A stretch of 64,000 nt of DNA, taken from Melittangium boletus DSM 14713 (GTDB taxonomy: Bacteria; Myxococcota; Myxococcia; Myxococcales; Myxococcaceae). The position numbers and the translations under genes were made by a program. The stretch covers positions 8,313,765-8,377,764 of the forward strand of contig NZ_CP022163.1 of assembly GCF_002305855.1 (NCBI RefSeq), given 5' to 3'. Position 1 is the first letter of the stretch; each line of letters opens with the position of its first letter. Below, piece after piece: positions 7,949-19,091 of this stretch. The notes under the pieces are model-generated. The model saw nothing but the letters and a program-made list of their open reading frames with translations. It made no database searches and was not told where the DNA came from.

Positions 7949-8875
7949 TTGAAAGTCCTGGTGACGGGTGGAGCGGGCTTCATCGGCTCGCACGTGTGTG
8001 ATGCCTTCGTGAAGGCGGGCCATGAGGTCATCGCCCTGGACAACCTGTCGAGCGGGAAGAAGGAGAACCTGGATCCCCGGGTGCGCCTGGAGGTGGCGGA
8101 CATCCGCTCGCCCGAGGCCGCGCAGCTCGTGCGCTCCGAGCGCCCGCAGGTCCTCCTGCACCTGGCGGCGCAGATGGATGTGCGCCGCAGCGTGGAGGAT
8201 CCGCGCTTCGACGCCGATGCCAACATCCTCGGCTTCCTCAACCTGCTGGAGGCCGGGCGCGCCTCGGGTGTCCAGAAGGTGGTGTTCAGCTCGACGGGTG
8301 GGGCCATCTACGGCGAGCAGGACGTCTTCCCGGCGCCCGAGACCCACGCCACCCGGCCCATCTCGCCCTATGGCGTCTCCAAGGCCTCGGGTGAGTTGTA
8401 CCTCAACTATTACAAGGCCCAGTACGGCATGAAGTACGTCGCGCTGCGCTATGCCAACGTGTACGGCCCCCGGCAGAACCCGCATGGCGAGGCCGGCGTG
8501 GTGTCCATCTTCTGCACGCGCCTGCTCGCCGGCCAGGACTGCACCATCTACGGCGAGGGCAAGCAGACGCGCGACTTCGTCTACGTGGAGGACGTGGCGC
8601 GCGCCAACCTCCTGGCGGCGGAGGCGGACTACTCGGGCCCCATCAACATCGGTACCGGGGTGGAGACGGACATCAACCGGCTCTTCAGCCTGCTGGCCCA
8701 GTCCGCCGGGGTGAGCAAGTCCCCGGGCCACGCCCCCGGGCGGCCCGGCGAGCAGATGCGCTCGTGCATCGACAACCGGCGCGCCCAGGAGGTACTGGGT
8801 TGGCGGCCCACGGTGGAACTCGCCGAGGGGGCCCGGCGCACCGTGGAGTATTTCCGGCGCGAGGCCACGCACTAG
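7949..8875 (+). CDS. NAD-dependent epimerase, UDP-glucose 4-epimerase-like
   Basis: Extended SDR protein (308 aa) with GGAGFIGSH at residues 7-15, ALDNLSSG, and the HLAAQMDV segment. The catalytic triad appears as Ser-Thr in FSSTGGAIYGE and Tyr-x-x-x-Lys in PYGVSKASGE. RYANVYGPRQNP and the GEGKQTRDFVYVEDVA motif are typical of GalE and related hexose epimerases. The likely substrate is UDP-glucose or UDP-GlcNAc, but specificity cannot be read from the sequence. The start is an unusual TTG supported by an AGGAG site. It lies downstream of the UDP-glucuronate decarboxylase-like gene, which suggests a shared role in making polysaccharide precursors. Confidence 0.87.
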   Translation: MKVLVTGGAGFIGSHVCDAFVKAGHEVIALDNLSSGKKENLDPRVRLEVADIRSPEAAQLVRSERPQVLLHLAAQMDVRRSVEDPRFDADANILGFLNLLEAGRASGVQKVVFSSTGGAIYGEQDVFPAPETHATRPISPYGVSKASGELYLNYYKAQYGMKYVALRYANVYGPRQNPHGEAGVVSIFCTRLLAGQDCTIYGEGKQTRDFVYVEDVARANLLAAEADYSGPINIGTGVETDINRLFSLLAQSAGVSKSPGHAPGRPGEQMRSCIDNRRAQEVLGWRPTVELAEGARRTVEYFRREATH

Positions 8876-8915
8876 CGGCTGGCCGGAGGGCGGGGGTCGG
8901 GCGGAGGCCTGACCG

Positions 8916-8937
8916 CATGCCGCTCACTCACGGCATG
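8916..8937 (+). terminator. Short perfect hairpin after the epimerase gene
   Basis: CATGCCG (8916-8922) and CGGCATG (8931-8937) form a seven-base perfect stem with an eight-base loop, between the epimerase stop and lepA. There is no T run, so termination is uncertain; it may be a leader structure for lepA. Confidence 0.3.
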
Positions 8938-8997
8938 GATTTCAGGGGGGTTCGGTGTTAGTCAAGCCGGCTTCGACGTCGCCCGAGACCCCCGATC

Positions 8998-10809
<1,812 letters not shown>

Positions 10810-10812
10810 CGC

Positions 10813-12051
10813 ATGTCCGTGACCGCCACCCCGCCCGCGGGCCTCGAGGCCACGCTCGCCGCTCGCAGGACTCCGGAGCAGCTCAAGGCCAGCCGCGCGC
10901 TGCTGTGGCGCGATCGGCTCACCAGCCTGTGGACGCCGTTGATCGTCCTGCTGGTGGCCTATGTGCCCTACCTGCCGCTCATCGAGTTCGTGCCCTCCGC
11001 GGCCTCGTGGGCCCAGCCCGTCATGCAGTACCTGGCGCTGCTGCTGCTCGTGGCCTTCCTGGGCCTCATCGCCTGGCGCCTGGCGGTGCCCCGGGAGCGG
11101 ATCCTCCGGGGCCTGCGCCATGACGCGCGCGAGCTGATGGAGGAGATCGTCCGCATCCACAAGCGGGTGCCGGGGAAGATCTCCGCCGAGGCGTCCGTGC
11201 GGCTCGCCGAGCAGACGATGCAGGTGGAGGATGCCTTCGCCGCCGCGGACGCGGGGCGGATCGAGAAGGAGACCAAGGCGCTCGATACCCTGGCCACCCA
11301 ACTGCTCGGGGTCTACCGCAAGCAGGACGCGTGGGATCTGTTCTCCGGTTTCGGCAAGGCGCTCGCGATCGCGTTCATCGTGCGCATCTTCATCATCGAG
11401 CCGTACAAGATTCCCTCCGGCTCCATGTTCCCCACGCTGGAGATCGGCGATCAGGTCTTCATCAACAAGTTCCTCTACGGCGTGCGGCTGCCGCTGACGA
11501 ACTACGTGCCGTTCCAGATCATCCGGGCGCCCGCGCGCGGAGACGTCATCGTCTTCAACAACCCGATGCAGACGGACCTGGACTTCATCAAGCGGGTGAT
11601 CGGCGTGCCCGGCGACACGGTGGAGATCATCGATGGCGAGGTGCGCATCAACGGCGAGCCGCAGCCGCGCACGTTGGTGAAGGACGACCTGGTCGTCTAC
11701 AACAAGCACGACAACATCGGCTGGTACCCGGAGCATCGGCGGCTCTACGAGGAGCACCTGTCCGGCAAGGTGCACGCCGTGTTGCAGGACGCGCCCAGCG
11801 CCCGTGCCGAGCACGAGGGCCCCTATGTCGTGCCCCCGGGGCACGTGTTCGTCATGGGCGACAACCGCGAGAACAGCTCCGACAGCCGCTACGGCCTGGG
11901 CACGGGCGCGGGCGTGGCGTTCGTGCCCTACGGCCACATCAAGGGCAAGGCCATGGTCATCTGGCTGTCGCTCGGCTACGGAGGCTGGTTCAGCGGCTTG
12001 TTCGATGGAACCGGGTTGCGCACGGATCGCCTCTTCCTGCCGGTGCGTTGA
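10813..12051 (+). CDS. lepB: Signal peptidase I with long N-terminal membrane extension
   Basis: Inner-membrane serine protease that removes signal peptides from exported proteins. The catalytic Ser204 is in PSGSMFPTL and the general-base Lys260 is in DFIKRVIGVPGD. The C-terminal GDNRENSSDSRYG box is also present. The family core starts near residue 175. The first 175 residues are extra: two or more hydrophobic segments (about residues 40-60 and 68-90), then a charged helical stretch that may be coiled-coil (about 100-170). At 412 aa it is longer than typical bacterial signal peptidases. The ATG at 10813 has a GGAGG site eight bases upstream. It is co-transcribed with lepA. Confidence 0.95.
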   Translation: MSVTATPPAGLEATLAARRTPEQLKASRALLWRDRLTSLWTPLIVLLVAYVPYLPLIEFVPSAASWAQPVMQYLALLLLVAFLGLIAWRLAVPRERILRGLRHDARELMEEIVRIHKRVPGKISAEASVRLAEQTMQVEDAFAAADAGRIEKETKALDTLATQLLGVYRKQDAWDLFSGFGKALAIAFIVRIFIIEPYKIPSGSMFPTLEIGDQVFINKFLYGVRLPLTNYVPFQIIRAPARGDVIVFNNPMQTDLDFIKRVIGVPGDTVEIIDGEVRINGEPQPRTLVKDDLVVYNKHDNIGWYPEHRRLYEEHLSGKVHAVLQDAPSARAEHEGPYVVPPGHVFVMGDNRENSSDSRYGLGTGAGVAFVPYGHIKGKAMVIWLSLGYGGWFSGLFDGTGLRTDRLFLPVR

Positions 12052-12066
12052 ATCCCGCCACGGTGC

Positions 12067-12096
12067 TTGACGCCCCGCGCATGCCGCTGGTAGGCG
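12067..12096 (+). promoter_or_regulatory. Weak candidate promoter upstream of pyrB
   Basis: TTGACG (12067-12072) lies 18 bases before TAGGCG (12091-12096) in the 154-base gap between lepB and pyrB. The same stretch contains a six-base CCCCGC/GCGGGG stem, so it could instead be a weak terminator or attenuator. Nothing else convincing was seen in this gap. Confidence 0.25.
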
Positions 12097-12205
12097 GGGG
12101 CCTCATGCGTCATCCCCGTGGGACGGTCCGCCTCGGCGGCCGGATGTTGCCTGGCTCCGGTTTCAGCAGGGCGACCTGCGCGGCCCGCCGTCACCGGGGG
12201 GTCGG

Positions 12206-13099
12206 ATGAAACACCTGTTGGGAATCGAAGGGCTCGGGCGCGCGGACATCGAGTCGCTGCTCGGCCGGGCGGAGGCCCACCTGCACGGTGGCCCCGATGC
12301 TTCCCACCTGCTGCGCGGCAAGGTGGTGGCCAACCTCTTCTTCGAGGACTCCACCCGTACCCGCACCTCCTTCGAGATGGCGGCCCACGCGCTGGGCGCC
12401 GAGGTGCTCAACTGGACGACGGCGGGCTCCTCGGTGTCCAAGGGTGAAACGCTCCTGGACACCGTGCGCAACATCGAGGCCACCGGGCCCGTGGCGCTCG
12501 TCATCCGCCACCGCTCCTCGGGTGCGCCCCACCTGGCGGCCAGGCACGTGCGCTGCGCCGTCATCAACGCGGGCGATGGCACCCACGAACATCCCTCCCA
12601 GGCCTTGCTGGATGCCTTCACGCTGCGCCGGCGCTGGGGCGGCCTGGACGGGCGCACGGTGCTCATCATCGGCGACATCCTCCACAGCCGCGTGGCGCGC
12701 TCCAACCTGCACTGTCTCAAGGCGCTCGGTGCCCGGGTGGTGTTGTGCGGCCCGCCCACGCTCCTGCCCTCGGGGCTCGAGTCCCTGGGCGCCGAGGTGA
12801 CGTGGCGCCTGGACGACGTGCTGCCCCAGGCGGACGCCGTCATGTGCCTGCGCGTGCAATCCGAGCGGCAGAGCGAGAGCTTCTTCCCCTCGTCGCGCGA
12901 GTTCTCCCGCCTGTTCGGGCTCAACGCCGCCCGCGCCGAGCGGCTCAAGCCGGGGGCGCTCGTGCTGCACCCCGGCCCCATGAATCGCGGGGTGGAGATC
13001 GCCCCCTCCGTGGCCGATGGCCCCCACAGCGTCATCCTGGAGCAGGTGGCGCACGGGGTGGCCGTCCGCCGCGCCATCCTCGAGGAGGTATGCCGGTGA
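12206..13099 (+). CDS. pyrB: Aspartate carbamoyltransferase catalytic subunit
   Basis: First committed step of pyrimidine synthesis: carbamoyl phosphate plus aspartate to carbamoyl-aspartate. The protein (297 aa) has STRTRTSFE for carbamoyl-phosphate binding (about residues 50-58), the SSVSKGET loop, HRSSGAPH and DGTHEHPSQALLD. The C-terminal LHPGPMNRG is also present. No regulatory subunit gene (pyrI) is adjacent, which suggests a non-pyrI enzyme, perhaps complexed with the dihydroorotase encoded next to it. The stop overlaps the pyrC start by ten bases, so pyrB, pyrC and carA form one operon. Confidence 0.96.
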   Translation: MKHLLGIEGLGRADIESLLGRAEAHLHGGPDASHLLRGKVVANLFFEDSTRTRTSFEMAAHALGAEVLNWTTAGSSVSKGETLLDTVRNIEATGPVALVIRHRSSGAPHLAARHVRCAVINAGDGTHEHPSQALLDAFTLRRRWGGLDGRTVLIIGDILHSRVARSNLHCLKALGARVVLCGPPTLLPSGLESLGAEVTWRLDDVLPQADAVMCLRVQSERQSESFFPSSREFSRLFGLNAARAERLKPGALVLHPGPMNRGVEIAPSVADGPHSVILEQVAHGVAVRRAILEEVCR

Positions 13100-14400
13100 G
13101 TTCCAGGACAACGCTCTTGCGCCGGGGTCGCGTCATCGATCCGCGCCACGGAGTGGACGGGGTGCGCGACGTGCTCGTGCGCGACGGCCTCGTGGCCGAG
13201 GTGTCCGAGACGCCCTTGAACGTGCCGGACGCCCAGGTGGTGGACGCGGAGGGCAGGTGGGTGCTGCCGGGCTTCATCGACCTGCACGTGCACCTGCGCG
13301 AGCCGGGCGAGGAGGGCAAGGAGACGATCCTCACCGGGTGCCGTTCGGCGGTGGCGGGGGGCTTCACGGCGGTGGTGGCCATGCCCAACACCAAGCCCGT
13401 CAACGACAGCGTGCTCGTCACCGAGTACGTGAAGGCCAAGGCGCGCGAGGCGGACCTGTGCCGGGTGTACGTGGCGGGCGCCATCACCAAGGGGCTGCAG
13501 GGCGAGGAGATGGCGGAGATGGGCGCGCTCGTGGCCGCGGGCTGCGTGTGCATCACCGACGATGGCCGTCCGGTGATGAACGCGGGGCTCATGCGCCGCG
13601 CGCTCCAGTACGCCACCCAGTTCGACCTGCCCGTCATGGTCCACGAGGAGGACCTGACGCTCTCGGGCAAGGGCGTCATGCACGAGGGCCACACCTCCAC
13701 GCGCCTGGGCCTCATCGGCATTCCGCCCTCCGCCGAGGTGGCCATGGTGGCGCGAGACCTCGTCCTCCTGGAGGAGACGCGGGGGCGGCTGCACGTGGCC
13801 CACGTGTCGTGCGAGGGCAGCGTGCGCCTGCTGCGCGAGGCCAAGCGCCGGGGCCTGCGCGTCACCGCCGAGGCCACGCCGCACCACTTCACGCTCGAGG
13901 ACGAGGCGGTGGGGGACTACGACACCCACGCGCGGATGAATCCGCCCCTGCGCACCCGGCGGGACGTGGAGGCCGTGCGCGAGGCGCTCGCGGATGGAAC
14001 GATTGACGCCATCGCCACCGACCACGCGCCCCACGGCGTGCTGGAGAAGCAGGTGGAGTTCGACAAGGCGTGGAATGGCGTGGTGGGACTGGAGACCGCC
14101 CTGGGGCTCACCCTGGGCGCGGTGCGCGAGGGCGCGCTCGGCCTCTCCCGGGCCGTGGCGTTGCTCACGGACGGGCCCGCGAGGGCCTTCGGGCTGCCGG
14201 GCGGTCATCTGGCCGTCGGAGCTCCAGCGGACATCACGGTGGTGGAGCCGGACGTGGAGTGGACGGTGGACGCGACGCGGTTCTTCTCGCGCAGCCGCAA
14301 CACCCCCTTCCATGGCCGGCGTCTGACGGGTCGCGTCGCCCAGACATGGGTCGGCGGCCGGCTCGTCTTCGAGAACGGGCAGATGAAGGAGTCCAGGTGA
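13090..14400 (+). CDS. pyrC: Dihydroorotase
   Basis: Zinc amidohydrolase (436 aa) that cyclises carbamoyl-aspartate to dihydroorotate. Metal-binding DLHVHLREPG is near residue 62, followed by AMPNTKP, CITDDG, VMVHEED and the VAHVS histidine. The AIATDHAPH catalytic-Asp motif follows, as expected for type I dihydroorotases. The open frame extends back into pyrB. I chose the ATG at 13090 because GGAGG lies directly before it and the family fold starts within ten residues. It overlaps pyrB by ten bases, and its stop shares one base with the carA start, so the genes are tightly coupled. Confidence 0.96.
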   Translation: MPVSSRTTLLRRGRVIDPRHGVDGVRDVLVRDGLVAEVSETPLNVPDAQVVDAEGRWVLPGFIDLHVHLREPGEEGKETILTGCRSAVAGGFTAVVAMPNTKPVNDSVLVTEYVKAKAREADLCRVYVAGAITKGLQGEEMAEMGALVAAGCVCITDDGRPVMNAGLMRRALQYATQFDLPVMVHEEDLTLSGKGVMHEGHTSTRLGLIGIPPSAEVAMVARDLVLLEETRGRLHVAHVSCEGSVRLLREAKRRGLRVTAEATPHHFTLEDEAVGDYDTHARMNPPLRTRRDVEAVREALADGTIDAIATDHAPHGVLEKQVEFDKAWNGVVGLETALGLTLGAVREGALGLSRAVALLTDGPARAFGLPGGHLAVGAPADITVVEPDVEWTVDATRFFSRSRNTPFHGRRLTGRVAQTWVGGRLVFENGQMKESR

Positions 14401-15518
14401 TGAATCGGGCCGTGCTGGCATTGGCGGATGGCACCACCTTCGAGGGTCGCGCCCTGGGCGCGTCCGGCGAAACGGTCGGTGAAGTGGTCTTCAACACGTC
14501 GATGACCGGCTATCAGGAGATCCTCACGGATCCCTCCTATGTCGGGCAGATCGTCACCATGGCGTACCCGGAGATGGGCAACGTGGGCGCCAACCCCGGG
14601 GACGAGGAATCCCAGAAGCCCCACGCGGTGGGCATGGTGGTGCGCAACGCCTCGGCGCAGCAGTCCAACTGGCGCGCCCAGGAAACGCTCGACGCCTACC
14701 TCAAGCGCCACGGCATCACCGGCATCGAGGGCATCGACACCCGCCGCCTCGTGCGCCACCTGCGCACCCACGGCGCCCAGATGGGCGTCATCTCCACGGA
14801 AGGCCACTCGGCCGCCGCGCTGGTGGAGCGCGCGAGGAACGCCCGGGGCATGGAGGGGTTGGATCTGGCCACCGGGGTGTCCACCCAGACGCCCTACCTC
14901 TTCACCACGCCGTCCCCGGATCTGCTCGGAGGCACGGTGCGCGAGGCGCCCGCCCACCGCTTCGACGTGGTGGCCTACGACTACGGCCTCAAGCGCTCCA
15001 TGCTCCACTTCCTCGTGGACGTGGGCTGCCGGGTGAAGGTGGTCCCCGCGGGCACCACCGCCGAGGCCGTCCTCGCCGAGAAGCCCCACGGCGTGTTCCT
15101 CGCCAACGGCCCGGGAGACCCCGCCGCCGTGACCGGCGCGGACAAGGTGGTGGCCAGCCTGCTCGGCAAGGTGCCCGTGTTCGGCATCTGCCTGGGGCAC
15201 CAGATCCTCGCGCTGGCCCTGGGCGGCCGCACCTACAAGATGAAGTTCGGGCACCGAGGGGCCAACCAGCCCGTGAAGGATCTGCTCACCGGCAAGGTGG
15301 AGATCACCTCCCAGAACCATGGCTTCGCCGTGGACGACGCCAGCGTGAAGGGCAGGGCGGTGGTGAGCCACCTCAACCTGAATGACGGTACCGTCGAGGG
15401 CCTGCACGTGCCCGATGCCCGCGCCTTCAGTGTCCAATACCACCCTGAAGCCTCGCCCGGGCCCCATGACGCCCGCTACCTCTTCACCCGTTTCGCGAAG
15501 CTGATGGCCGGAGAGTAG
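14400..15518 (+). CDS. carA: Carbamoyl-phosphate synthase small (glutaminase) subunit
   Basis: Glutamine amidotransferase subunit that passes ammonia to CarB for carbamoyl phosphate synthesis. The N-terminal CarA domain includes FNTSMTGYQEILTDPSY and IDTRRLVRHLR. The class I amidotransferase domain has the nucleophile Cys in GICLGHQ and the His/Glu of QYHPEASPGP. Length (372 aa) is normal. The ATG at 14400 overlaps the pyrC stop (TGATG). carB, the synthetase subunit, is not downstream and must be elsewhere in the genome. Being in an operon with pyrB and pyrC ties carbamoyl phosphate supply to the pyrimidine branch. Confidence 0.96.
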   Translation: MNRAVLALADGTTFEGRALGASGETVGEVVFNTSMTGYQEILTDPSYVGQIVTMAYPEMGNVGANPGDEESQKPHAVGMVVRNASAQQSNWRAQETLDAYLKRHGITGIEGIDTRRLVRHLRTHGAQMGVISTEGHSAAALVERARNARGMEGLDLATGVSTQTPYLFTTPSPDLLGGTVREAPAHRFDVVAYDYGLKRSMLHFLVDVGCRVKVVPAGTTAEAVLAEKPHGVFLANGPGDPAAVTGADKVVASLLGKVPVFGICLGHQILALALGGRTYKMKFGHRGANQPVKDLLTGKVEITSQNHGFAVDDASVKGRAVVSHLNLNDGTVEGLHVPDARAFSVQYHPEASPGPHDARYLFTRFAKLMAGE

Positions 15519-15532
15519 GATCGCCCCGCCCC

Positions 15533-16216
15533 ATGGACTCTCCTCTTTCGCCGCTGTCGTACCAGCCCTACCTGGATCAGCTCATCGCCTTCGGGAGCCA
15601 GGAGGCGCGCAAGCCGGACCTGCTCGCCGCCAAGGCCGAGTACCTGCGCCTGACGGGCGAGGTGTTCGAGGACGACCAGCTCTTCGAGCTGCGCATGGCG
15701 TCCTTCCTGGACTACTACCTGTATGACCGGGTGTCCCCCGTGTCGGGCCAGACGCCCGCGGCGGAGTTCTACCAGCTGCGGCTGCAGGGCTCCTCGCCCG
15801 AGGAAGCCAACGCCTTCCGCTGCTTCATGGAGACCGTGCACGGCCTGTTCGAGGTGCGCAAGCTGGGCAAGGGCCTGGTGCGGCTGCGTGAGCTGTACTC
15901 GGGCAAGGACTTCGACGTCACCGAGCGCCGCCACATGGTGGGCCTGGAGACGGGGGACGTGCTCGAGGCCCGGCTCATCCCCTTCGCGGGGCACCTGCTC
16001 TTCTCCTCCGCCTTCTGCTTCCACCCGCGCGTGGCCGTGAAGTCCATCAAGGCCGAGGTGAAGCGGCGCAAGAAGAAGGAGCCCCAGCGCGCCCCCGTGG
16101 AGATGGTGTGGGAGTGCGCCCGCCGGGCCGTGAAGGTCGAGCGCTACAAGCAGATCGCCATCGAGCGCATCTACGACTTCTCGCAGACCACGCCCTGGCT
16201 CGCCTCCGCGAGCTAG
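15533..16216 (+). CDS. Conserved-looking protein of unknown function
   Basis: 227-aa soluble protein, not recognised. It has an acidic N-terminal half with helices around FELRMASFLDYYLYDR. A central segment contains EANAFRCFMETVHGLFEVRK, and GLETGDVLEARLIPF is followed by an FSSAFCFHP stretch. A very basic patch, KRRKKKE (about residues 180-186), lies near the C terminus. There is no signal peptide or membrane segment. It starts 15 bases after carA and may be the last gene of that operon. Codon use matches its neighbours, so it is very likely a real gene. The basic patch could suggest nucleic-acid or membrane contact, but that is speculation. Confidence 0.8.
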   Translation: MDSPLSPLSYQPYLDQLIAFGSQEARKPDLLAAKAEYLRLTGEVFEDDQLFELRMASFLDYYLYDRVSPVSGQTPAAEFYQLRLQGSSPEEANAFRCFMETVHGLFEVRKLGKGLVRLRELYSGKDFDVTERRHMVGLETGDVLEARLIPFAGHLLFSSAFCFHPRVAVKSIKAEVKRRKKKEPQRAPVEMVWECARRAVKVERYKQIAIERIYDFSQTTPWLASAS

Positions 16217-16316
16217 TGCTCGCCTCGAGTCATGCCTCCCGAGCGGCCGGGGAGACGGGGGGAATGAGAGGACGCGGCGTTCGACAGAGGGGGGTTCTTT
16301 GTTACGCTGAGCCTCC

Positions 16317-19091
16317 TTGAATTCCCTGACACCCCGCCGGTTCCTGCCCATCGTCGCGCTGCTCTCGGGGTGGTGCGGCATCGCCTACGAGTTGCTCTAT
16401 TCGCGGCTGTTGACCACCCACCTGGGCGACATGTTCCAGGTGAACGCCGCCATCCTGACCAGCTTCCTGTTGGGCATTGGTCTGGGGGCGTGGGTGTCCC
16501 ACCGGTTCGTGCGGTGGTTGTGGCTCGTCGAGCTGGGCATCGGCCTGTATGCCCTGGGTGTCGCCTGGGCGTTCGGGGGTGGATCCCAGGCGGTGATCGA
16601 GCACCTGTTGCCGGTCGTGGGACATGGCCGCTGGACGGTGGCGCTCGTCGCGTTCGCGTTCGCGTTCGCCCCCGCGCTGCTCATTGGCTTCTCGGTGCCG
16701 CTCTTCTCGGTGTACGCCCGGCACTACCTGGGCACCGCGCGCTCCTCGGACGCCTTCAACATCGTCTATTGGATCTACAACCTGGGAGGCGCCGCGTGTG
16801 TGCTGGCCATGGAGTACGGCCTGCTGCGCGCGCTGGGCGTGACGTGGACGTTGATGTTGCTGGCGACGCTCAACCTGGTGGGCGCGCTGGTCATCCGCTC
16901 GCTGGAGGCGCCACGCGAGGACGCGGAGGAGCATGAGCCCGTGCCAGTCCGGTGGGTGGCCGCGCTCTTCCTGGCCAGTGCGCTCAGCGGCCTCTACCAG
17001 CTCTTCCTGTTGAAGGTGACGGAGAGCATCTTCGGCCCCTTTCACGAGAACTTCGCCCTGGTGCTGGCGCTGGGCCTGGCGGGCATCGCGCTCGGCACCT
17101 GGTGGGCGCACCGCTGGCGGCTGCGCTTCGAGGCGCTGCTGCTGGGCGGGGCCGTGGCCGTGGGCGCGAGCGTGTTGCTGTTGCAGCCCCTCATCCATGC
17201 GTGGGGGTACCTCAACTCGGCGTTTGGCGTGACGCAGCTGCTCAGCTCCCTGTGCAAGGTGCTGGTGCTCACGGCCATGGGCCTGGTTCCGTTGACGGTC
17301 TTCGGAGCCACGGTGCCCTCGCTGCTCGGCCAGTTGTCGGGGGCGAGGACCACGGCGGGCCGAATGCTCGCGGTGTCCAGCTTCGGCAACTGCCTGGGCT
17401 ACGTGCTGTCCGTCGCGGTCCTCTACGAGAACCTGTCCCTGCTCCTGCTCGCGCTGCTCTTCCCCACGGGCCTGTGGCTGCTGGCGCTGGCCGTCCGGGA
17501 GAAGGCGCCCACGCCTCGCCTCGTGCCGCGGCTGCTCCCCGTGCCCCTGGTGGTGCTCGCCGCGTGGACATGGTCCGACACGCTGATGCAGTTGTCCTAC
17601 CGGGACTTCGCTTCCTCCGAAGCCCTCGCGCGCACCCTGGCGGGCGTGCGGCAAACGGAATTGCTCAAGCGCTTCGACAGCGCGCTGAGCCTGGTGCGCG
17701 ACGCGGACGGAGAGGACGCGGTCATCATCAACGGCTACCGCTCGTTGGTCTCCTCCCACTCGGGACGCACCAACCTGAGCGAGCTGCTCGTCGGCACCTC
17801 TCCGGCGCTCTACGTGTCCAAGCGGGAGCGGGCGATGGTCCTCGGTGTGGGCACCGGGATCACCGCGGGCGCCACCGCCAGCTTGTTCCCGCACACGGAT
17901 GGGGTGGAGATCAACCCGGCCATGGCGGAGGCGCTTCCGCGCTTCTCCCCCAACAACCTCGGGCTGTTGCAGCGCCCCGGTTTCCAACTGCTCATCGACG
18001 ATGGACTCACCGCGCTGGCTCGCTCCCACCAGCGCTATGACGCCATCGTCAACACCGTCACCAGCCCGCTCTACTTCTCCTCGAGCAAGCTCTACACGCG
18101 CGAGTTCTTCGAGCTGGTGAAGAGCCGCCTGGCCGACGGCGGGGTGTATTCGATGTGGTTCGACGCCCGGGTGACGCCCGAGGGCTCGCGCATCATCTTC
18201 CAGACGTTGCGCGAGAGCTTCGCGGACTGCCACTTCATCTTCCTCACCTCGGTGTACACGCAGGTGGTGTGCGGGATGAAGCCGCTCACCCCCCGCCCCC
18301 TGCCCGAGGCGGAGTGGCCCGCCGACCTGACGGCCTTGTTCGCCGCGCACCGGCTGGGCATGGACCTGAACGCCCTGTACTCGCACCTCATCCTGCGCCA
18401 GCACCAGCTCTTCGACACCGACTGGGAGGCCTCGCTCAACACCTTCGACCGGCCAGAGCTGGAGTTCATCATGGCGTCCGCCTCGCTCAGCGAGAAGTAC
18501 GTCAAGCCCTGGTCTCCGCTGATGCTCGCGCGGGCGGATCTGACCGTGCCCGGCTTCTCCGGGGCGCCCCTCTCCCGCGAGGCCCTGGGGCTGCGCTGCG
18601 CCACGCTCCAGACGGTGAGCCAGTCGTTGGATCCCATGTGCCGCGAGTTGTTGTTGAAGAACCGCCAGCCGCCTCCGCTCTCCTATGTCGAGCACCTGCT
18701 GAACTGGGGTCTGGACGCCGAGGTTCCCCGGAATCGCATGGCCCTGGCGTGGAACCTGGTGGAGAACGGCCAGGTGGAGCGCGCGCTGGGGGTGCTCGAG
18801 GGGCTGGAGAAGTCCCTGAAGGGAGACCTGGGCTACGAGGCGATGCGGTGGGATCTGACGCTGCGGCTGGGCCGCCCGGTGCCGGACGAGGCGCTCGTGA
18901 GTCTCTACCGCGCGGGTCCACTCGTGCCCGACGTGCGGCGCCTCCTCGTGCGCGCCCTGGCTCAGCGGGGCCTGGACGCACAGGCCTATTCCCACCTGGA
19001 TTTCCTCAAGCGGTTGGGGCCGCTGAGCCCCGAGGAGCAGGCGCTGCGCGAGTCGTTGCGCCGGAAGCTGGCGGGAGGAGAGACGCCGTGA
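16317..19091 (+). CDS. Polytopic membrane protein fused to a spermidine-synthase-like domain, with C-terminal helical repeats
   Basis: 924-aa protein. About a dozen hydrophobic segments occupy residues 8 to 430. A Rossmann-type domain related to spermidine synthase follows (about 440-690), with a nucleotide-type loop near residue 510 (GVGTGITAG). TPR-like helices occupy about 780-920. In true aminopropyltransferases an Asp follows the fifth strand; here the position reads YDAIVNTVTSP, with Asn579 in its place. Aminopropyl transfer is therefore unlikely. The start is a TTG and poorly supported; no better start is visible. Its stop overlaps the GTG of the second, related gene, so the two are co-translated. 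The family is called fused MFS/spermidine synthase; its function is unknown. Confidence 0.85.
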   Translation: MNSLTPRRFLPIVALLSGWCGIAYELLYSRLLTTHLGDMFQVNAAILTSFLLGIGLGAWVSHRFVRWLWLVELGIGLYALGVAWAFGGGSQAVIEHLLPVVGHGRWTVALVAFAFAFAPALLIGFSVPLFSVYARHYLGTARSSDAFNIVYWIYNLGGAACVLAMEYGLLRALGVTWTLMLLATLNLVGALVIRSLEAPREDAEEHEPVPVRWVAALFLASALSGLYQLFLLKVTESIFGPFHENFALVLALGLAGIALGTWWAHRWRLRFEALLLGGAVAVGASVLLLQPLIHAWGYLNSAFGVTQLLSSLCKVLVLTAMGLVPLTVFGATVPSLLGQLSGARTTAGRMLAVSSFGNCLGYVLSVAVLYENLSLLLLALLFPTGLWLLALAVREKAPTPRLVPRLLPVPLVVLAAWTWSDTLMQLSYRDFASSEALARTLAGVRQTELLKRFDSALSLVRDADGEDAVIINGYRSLVSSHSGRTNLSELLVGTSPALYVSKRERAMVLGVGTGITAGATASLFPHTDGVEINPAMAEALPRFSPNNLGLLQRPGFQLLIDDGLTALARSHQRYDAIVNTVTSPLYFSSSKLYTREFFELVKSRLADGGVYSMWFDARVTPEGSRIIFQTLRESFADCHFIFLTSVYTQVVCGMKPLTPRPLPEAEWPADLTALFAAHRLGMDLNALYSHLILRQHQLFDTDWEASLNTFDRPELEFIMASASLSEKYVKPWSPLMLARADLTVPGFSGAPLSREALGLRCATLQTVSQSLDPMCRELLLKNRQPPPLSYVEHLLNWGLDAEVPRNRMALAWNLVENGQVERALGVLEGLEKSLKGDLGYEAMRWDLTLRLGRPVPDEALVSLYRAGPLVPDVRRLLVRALAQRGLDAQAYSHLDFLKRLGPLSPEEQALRESLRRKLAGGETP

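Noticed and set aside
12052..12205. Possible pyrR-type attenuator before pyrB
   Set aside because: Only a six-base GC stem and a weak promoter were seen; no anti-terminator structure or leader ORF is convincing.
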